Of a DNA stretch of 38,016 bases, positions 34,197-38,016 are shown piece by piece. The position numbers and the translations under genes were made by a program. The first letter of the stretch is position 1, and every line of letters starts with the position of its first letter. The stretch lies in the NCBI GenBank assembly GCA_964522305.1, contig CAZFVM010000003.1, positions 1 through 38,016 on the forward strand. Direction: 5' to 3'. The DNA is from UBA1049 sp964522305 (GTDB lineage: Bacteria > Bacillota > Clostridia > Oscillospirales > CAG-382). The notes under the pieces were generated by a model. It was not told the DNA's origin, did not search any database, and saw nothing but the letters and a program-made list of their open reading frames with translations.

Positions 34197-34541
34197 TTAT
34201 TGGCTTAACAATTTAGCTTTTTTGAGGGAAAAATAAATTTCCTCCCGCAAATCCGCAACCGAAGTGCCCACCGATCTGTCTCTTGCAACAAAGACCAATA
34301 AATATCCGTCTTTTACCATCGGATGTAATGACCTGTAAGCCTCTCTGATTTTTCGTCGTATTTTGTTGCGAACGACTGCATTTCCTCGTTTTTTTACCAC
34401 GGTTATCCCCACCATTGTATGGGAGGATCCGTAGTTTTTAAGGCAATACATTACTATCGAGGGGCTTACATAACTCTTTCCTCTTTTATAAACCCTTTGA
34501 AAAAGATAGTTTTGGTTTAGGGATAGGATTTTCTTGTTCAT
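34197..34541 (-). CDS. rnpA: Ribonuclease P protein component
   Basis: The protein subunit of RNase P, which matures the 5' ends of tRNAs. The 114-residue product carries the RNR signature (AVVRNKIRRKIREAYR, residues 55-70) and the conserved YLVFVARDR-like block (YLLVFVARD). I start at 34541, where AAAGG precedes the ATG. An upstream in-frame extension to 34583 runs into the inverted repeat between rpmH and rnpA and has no ribosome site. Confidence 0.95.
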   Translation of the reverse strand: MNKKILSLNQNYLFQRVYKRGKSYVSPSIVMYCLKNYGSSHTMVGITVVKKRGNAVVRNKIRRKIREAYRSLHPMVKDGYLLVFVARDRSVGTSVADLREEIYFSLKKAKLLSQ

Positions 34542-34572
34542 AGCCTTTGTTGCTCTCATATAGTAAGAGAAA

Positions 34573-34602
34573 GCATAATGCATCTTAATAAATGCATTAT
34601 GC
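34573..34602. repeat. Perfect inverted repeat between rpmH and rnpA
   Basis: GCATAATGCAT (34573-34583) and ATGCATTATGC (34592-34602) form a perfect 11-bp stem with an 8-nt loop. In the rpmH-rnpA transcript it would fold between the two genes. It is followed by a U-rich but interrupted stretch, so it could attenuate or mark a processing site. Confidence 0.75.
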
Positions 34603-34678
34603 GCTTTTTACCGTTTACGCTTTTGGGATACATATTATGCTATACGCTAAGTTGTTCCCAATTAATGCTTATGTGTGC

Positions 34679-34813
34679 CTAGTGGCTTAAGCGAATTCTG
34701 CCTTTTGCTCTTCTGCTTTTGAGTATTTTTCTTCCGCTCGAAGTCGACATTCTCTTTCTAAATCCATGCTCTCTTTTACGTTGTCTTTTCTTTGGCTGGT
34801 AAGTTCTGACCAT
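34679..34813 (-). CDS. rpmH: 50S ribosomal protein L34
   Basis: A 44-residue, very basic ribosomal protein, short enough to be missed by length cut-offs. The translation begins MVRTYQPKKRQRKREHGFRK and continues RMSTSSGRKILKSRRAKGR, a clear L34. AGGAGG lies 11 bases before the ATG. It is the first gene of the rpmH-rnpA-yidD-yidC-jag operon and diverges from dnaA, the universal arrangement. Confidence 0.97.
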   Translation of the reverse strand: MVRTYQPKKRQRKREHGFRKRMSTSSGRKILKSRRAKGRIRLSH

Positions 34814-35187
34814 CTTTACCTGCACCTCCTGACTTGAAATAGTCTTTGTTTTATTTTTTGTAAATAAATGCGTTTAAAATACGGATATCGGTCATTACCT
34901 TAAAAAACGCATATTTTCACATGATAACTAATTAAAGCTGACATTTATTATATACGCAAGGAGGAGTTTATGTCAAGGGTTTTGTTTTGAATTTTAATGT
35001 TTCCTTTAACTTTGGCCCCGAGTTTTTCCTTTTTTTGTGGAAAACTCTTTCTTTTTTCTCATTTTTATGGTATTATATGTATGAATAAAAGCTAAGCGTA
35101 TATAGGGTATATTGCAGCTGTATTTTTTACACTTTTTTGCGGTATGGCCTATAAGTTTTTTAATACACTATCACAGAAAGAGCATCG
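34814..35187. other. rpmH-dnaA intergenic region
   Basis: This 374-bp AT-rich gap holds the rpmH promoter (34947-34976) and an 8-bp inverted repeat ATGCGTTT (34868-34875)/AAACGCAT (34905-34912) inside the rpmH leader. It also has one DnaA-box-like site, TGTGGAAAA at 35036-35044 (minus strand TTTTCCACA, one mismatch to TTATCCACA). Two GCGTATA motifs lie at 34951 (minus) and 35096 (plus). A dnaA promoter must lie here; TATTAT at 35071 is a candidate -10 without a good -35. The single DnaA box suggests dnaA autoregulation rather than a second origin half. Confidence 0.6.
34947..34976 (-). promoter_or_regulatory. Sigma-A-type promoter of the rpmH operon
   Basis: On the minus strand: TTGACA (perfect), 18 bp, TATAAT (perfect), about 134 bases before rpmH. 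The long leader between it and rpmH contains the inverted repeat listed in the intergenic entry. Confidence 0.9.
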
Positions 35188-36552
35188 ATGACTACCACCG
35201 AAATGACCCCCGGTTTTGAACTGATAACCATAATGGACTCCTTAAAATCCAAATTGTCCGCCCTCTACAGCACCACAACCATGAATTTGTGGTTTGAGAG
35301 TCTGCAACTTTTGTCTTTAGACGAAAAGCATGCGGTTATGTTGGCTCAATCCGACTTCAAAAAAAACATACTTGAAAAGAAATACCTCTCCTCTCTAAAA
35401 GAAACCTTAGAGGAGGTATTGGGTTTTGAGGTGGAGATAAAGATTCTTTCCGCCGAGGGCGATGAACCAATCAAAGTCGACTCTTTGACAATCGAAGACA
35501 GTACAGAGGATGATCTGAGCGAATACAAGCAGCGTTTTAATCCCGCCTATACTTTCGAAAACTTTGTAGTGGGAAAGTCTAACGAACTCGCCCATGCTAC
35601 AAGCTTGGCGGTTGCGCAGCGTCCTGCTCAGCTTAACAACCCTCTGTTTTTGTATGGACCTTCAGGGCTGGGAAAGACCCATTTGCTGTTTGCCATAGTA
35701 AACGAAATCCGCAAGATGCATAGGGAATACAATATTTTATATTGCACCGGCGAGGAGTTTACCAACGAGCTTATTGACTCCTTAGCTCAGAAAAAGCCGG
35801 TGGCTTTTAGGGAAAAATACAGGAACTTAGATATACTGTTGGTAGACGACATCCAGTTCCTTGCCAATAAATTTGCCATTCAAGAAGAGTTTTTCCATAC
35901 CTTTGATACCTTGTTCAAGCAAAACAAGCAGATAATTTTAGCTTCGGACAGCCAACCCAGAGATATCAACAACTTAGAAGATAGATTGATATCCAGGTTT
36001 GAAATGGGACTGGTGGCGGATATTCAACCTCCGGACTTAGAGCTTCGGGTAGCTATTTTCAAAAGAAAAGCCGTGGATATGAATATGGATATACCCAATG
36101 ATGTATTGCTTTACTTAGCGGAAAAAATCAAAATCAATATCCGTCAGATAGAAGGATCTCTTAAAAAGCTAAAGGCCCACAGTCTGATTAGCGGAGAAGA
36201 AATAGACTTGGATATGGCGCAAAAAGTTTTAAGTGACTTTTTGAAACGCTCGGAAAGCGCAGACAATATAAACGAAAAAATATTTAACTATGTTTCTAAA
36301 AAATATGGTATTTCCAGAGAGATGTTAAAAAGCCAGAGAAGAAATGCGGACATAGCTTATGCCAGACATATTGCTATTTATCTAATGCGTCAACTCACTC
36401 CTTTATCCCAGAAGAATATCGCCCGCATTTTTAATAGAAAAGACCATACTACGGTTTTTCATTCCATAAATGTGATTGAAAAGAAATTCAAGACCGACTC
36501 GACTTTTGAACGGGAAATTGACCAGGTTTTGGAAGAACTACGATCTTCTTAA
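35188..36552 (+). CDS. dnaA: Chromosomal replication initiator DnaA
   Basis: DnaA opens the origin and loads the helicase. The 454-residue protein has domain I (about 15-90), a short linker (about 90-120), the AAA+ domain with Walker A GPSGLGKT (157-164) and Walker B DILLVDDIQFLA (from about 215), the arginine-finger region after EDRLISRFEMGL, and domain IV with the DNA-binding signature DHTTVFHSI. It is normal in length. AGAAAGAG precedes the ATG; a later ATG at codon 6 is less likely. dnaN follows after 186 bases. Confidence 0.98.
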   Translation: MTTTEMTPGFELITIMDSLKSKLSALYSTTTMNLWFESLQLLSLDEKHAVMLAQSDFKKNILEKKYLSSLKETLEEVLGFEVEIKILSAEGDEPIKVDSLTIEDSTEDDLSEYKQRFNPAYTFENFVVGKSNELAHATSLAVAQRPAQLNNPLFLYGPSGLGKTHLLFAIVNEIRKMHREYNILYCTGEEFTNELIDSLAQKKPVAFREKYRNLDILLVDDIQFLANKFAIQEEFFHTFDTLFKQNKQIILASDSQPRDINNLEDRLISRFEMGLVADIQPPDLELRVAIFKRKAVDMNMDIPNDVLLYLAEKIKINIRQIEGSLKKLKAHSLISGEEIDLDMAQKVLSDFLKRSESADNINEKIFNYVSKKYGISREMLKSQRRNADIAYARHIAIYLMRQLTPLSQKNIARIFNRKDHTTVFHSINVIEKKFKTDSTFEREIDQVLEELRSS

Positions 36553-36738
36553 CCCCTTTCCACAGCTTTATTGACTTCTTTTTCAATGTTTTTTTTCGGC
36601 TTTTTTCCCGCAGTATATAGTCTTATTGAGGTTATCCACAAATCCACCGTATATACTAATAAGACTACTACTAATTCCTTATTATTTAATTAATAACTAT
36701 TTTTGTTTTTTTATCACTTTCGAAAGGATTTTTTGAAA
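36553..36738 (+). other. oriC: Chromosomal replication origin (oriC) with DnaA box and DnaA-trios
   Basis: The dnaA-dnaN gap contains a perfect DnaA box TTATCCACA (36632-36640). Fourteen bases later comes a run of DnaA-trio-like triplets (36655-36675, ACT AAT AAG ACT ACT ACT AAT) and then a very AT-rich stretch to about 36720. This is the order of the Bacillus basal unwinding element. A weaker box, CTTTCCACA, lies at 36556-36564. The position between dnaA and dnaN matches incC of B. subtilis. Only one consensus box is present, so origin activity rests on architecture. Confidence 0.8.
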
Positions 36739-37866
36739 ATGGCAATTAAATTCACATCTGATAAGCAAACCCTGTTATCTTTGATCCAACCGGCGTTAGC
36801 TGCGACCAGTACAAAAAGCACTTTACCGGCTTTGGAGGGCTTACTTTTTTCCTTGATCCATAATGAATTATCCGTTTGCGGATATGACTTGGAAAAAGGA
36901 GTAAAAACAAGTGCCCAGGTATTTCCTAAAGAAGAAGGGGCAGTTATCCTAAACGCTCAAAAAATAAGTGCAATTATCAGGAGCTTTCCGGATAGCGATA
37001 TTTTGTTTGAAGCAGACGATAAAAATATAGTTCGCATAAGCGGCGGAATGAGTGATTTTTCTATTCATGGCTTGTCCGCCGAGGCTTTTCCAAGCCTGCC
37101 GGAGTTGGGAGGAGACAAAACCTTCTCTATCAGTCAAGGGCTGTTAAAAAATATTATTCATACCACCCATTATGCGGTAGCTCAGACGGATGCTCCTCCC
37201 ATATTGACCGGAGAATTGTTTAATATAGACGAACAAAACCTTACGGTTGTTGCTTTAGACAATTACAGGCTTGCTTTGAGAGAAGAAAGAAACGTTATAT
37301 TCGATAGAAACCAAAAAGAGTATTCCTTTGTGGTTCCGGGCAAGACTTTAGTAGAGCTCGCAAAGTTGTTGGAAGACAAAGATGATATGGTGGTAGTGGA
37401 ATTTACCAGTAAATATATTATATTCAAACTCAACGAAATTATATTGTTCTCCAGATTGTTGGAAGGAGAGTTTTTGGATTATAATCGGGCTATTCCGAAG
37501 CAAAACACCATAAATGTAAAGGTAAAGACCTCGGACTTCATAGAAAGTGTATTAAGGGCATCCTTGTTGGTGGACGAAAAGTTAAAGACCCCCTTGAGAT
37601 GTACCTTTAAGGATAATAACTTAGAGATTTCTTGTTCTACTCAATATGGGAAAGTTGTTGAAAACCTCCCCATAGAAAAGATAGGCGGAGATATAGAGAT
37701 AGGGTTTAACGGTAAATATTTGTTGGATGCGCTGCGGGCTTGCAGTGATGAATATGTGAATGTAGCCATGTCTACCCCATTGATGTCTATGGTGATAACC
37801 CCCTTTGAGAAAAAAGAAGATAGCGACTATACTTTCTTGGTATTACCCTGCAGATTGAAAGATTAA
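36739..37866 (+). CDS. dnaN: DNA polymerase III beta subunit (sliding clamp)
   Basis: The ring-shaped processivity clamp of DNA polymerase III. The 375-residue product begins MAIKFTSDKQTLLSLIQPAL, with typical blocks TKSTLPALEGLLFSL, VVALDNYRLALREE and the C-terminal VMSMVITPF-type segment (LMSMVITPF) ending in LPCRL. I start at 36739 because GAAAGGA lies at the right distance; an ATG 36 bases earlier lies in the AT-rich origin tract. The yaaA gene found between dnaN and recF in Bacillus is absent. Confidence 0.97.
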   Translation: MAIKFTSDKQTLLSLIQPALAATSTKSTLPALEGLLFSLIHNELSVCGYDLEKGVKTSAQVFPKEEGAVILNAQKISAIIRSFPDSDILFEADDKNIVRISGGMSDFSIHGLSAEAFPSLPELGGDKTFSISQGLLKNIIHTTHYAVAQTDAPPILTGELFNIDEQNLTVVALDNYRLALREERNVIFDRNQKEYSFVVPGKTLVELAKLLEDKDDMVVVEFTSKYIIFKLNEIILFSRLLEGEFLDYNRAIPKQNTINVKVKTSDFIESVLRASLLVDEKLKTPLRCTFKDNNLEISCSTQYGKVVENLPIEKIGGDIEIGFNGKYLLDALRACSDEYVNVAMSTPLMSMVITPFEKKEDSDYTFLVLPCRLKD

Positions 37867-37872
37867 AAGTGC

Positions 37873-38016
37873 ATGAAAATAAATTCCCTTAAATTAAAAG
37901 ACTTTAAGAACATAAAAGAAGAAACAATTGTTTTTTCTGATAACATCAATGTTTTGTATGGAGACAATGGTGTAGGGAAAACCAAAGTTGTGGAAGCAAT
38001 TGTTTTGTTTTCTGCA
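37873..38016 (+). CDS. recF: RecF recombination protein (5' part, cut by window end)
   Basis: The first 48 codons of recF, open to the window edge. RecF is an SMC-like ATPase that loads RecA at gaps with RecO and RecR. The N-terminus reads MKINSLKLKDFKNI, and the Walker A is GDNGVGKT. Position six bases after dnaN and the Walker sequence together make the identity safe. The Shine-Dalgarno is not obvious, so coupling to dnaN is likely. Confidence 0.9.
   Translation, partial: MKINSLKLKDFKNIKEETIVFSDNINVLYGDNGVGKTKVVEAIVLFSA

Noticed and set aside
34961..34990. A mini-ORF (ATG at 34970, six codons MSRVLF) with a strong GGAGGA site upstream of dnaA
   Set aside because: The Shine-Dalgarno overlaps the rpmH promoter spacer read on the other strand, and no plus-strand promoter is visible just upstream. 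Probably chance.
1..38016. CRISPR arrays, tRNA or rRNA genes, transposases or prophage genes
   Set aside because: I read both strands for repeat-spacer patterns, clover-leaf tRNA ends and transposase motifs and saw none; nearly all long open frames other than those listed are shadows of real genes.

Overview
This window looks like the chromosomal origin region of a low- to mid-GC Firmicute, most likely a member of Clostridia (an Oscillospirales-type lineage is plausible, but I cannot place it further). The evidence is the gene order rpmH-rnpA-yidD-yidC-jag running away from dnaA-dnaN-recF. A second block, queA-miaA-(HlyD-like)-yggS-sepF-yggT-divIVA-ileS-lspA-rluD, is the Firmicutes septum/ileS cluster. 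TGA, TAA and TAG all serve as stops. Promoters are consensus sigma-A type with 17-18 bp spacers and Shine-Dalgarno sites are strong.

Layout. 1-7.3 kb, plus strand: a uracil permease, then rplS with its own promoter and a possible L19 leader, lepB, rbgA, rnhB, yraN, threonine synthase and a metallophosphoesterase. 7.4-12.4 kb, minus strand: a split transketolase, a Nif3-like protein, an NFACT/RqcH protein and a flavin reductase-like protein. 12.5-22.5 kb, minus strand: tRNA modification (queA, miaA), a HlyD-like envelope protein, the division cluster (yggS, sepF, yggT, divIVA), ileS, lspA and an RluD-type pseudouridine synthase, led by a clear promoter in front of queA. 22.6-24.5 kb, plus strand: a U32 peptidase-family protein. 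24.5-31 kb, minus strand: a methyltransferase, a TrpR-like regulator and two tandem copies of a large DUF4855 lipoprotein gene, the upstream copy interrupted by one in-frame TGA. 31-31.8 kb, plus strand: a small lipoprotein and a Crh-like HPr paralogue. 31.8-34.8 kb, minus strand: jag-yidC-yidD-rnpA-rpmH. 35.2 kb to the end, plus strand: dnaA, a dnaA-dnaN intergenic origin with a perfect DnaA box and DnaA-trio-like repeats, dnaN, and the start of recF.

Most of the window is housekeeping: replication initiation, membrane protein insertion, translation and division. The accessory part is the DUF4855 lipoprotein locus (24.5-31.8 kb). It sits where mnmE/mnmG often follow jag in other Firmicutes and encodes three predicted surface lipoproteins, two with matching consensus promoters. 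It is the best candidate for uncharacterised biology. Other points worth checking are a degenerate G4 motif in RbgA, an unusual extracellular insertion and an altered groove residue in YidC, a possible two-state RNA structure ahead of ileS, a terminator facing against its neighbouring genes at 12.4 kb, and a metallophosphoesterase gene with no normal start codon at a sensible distance from its ribosome binding site.
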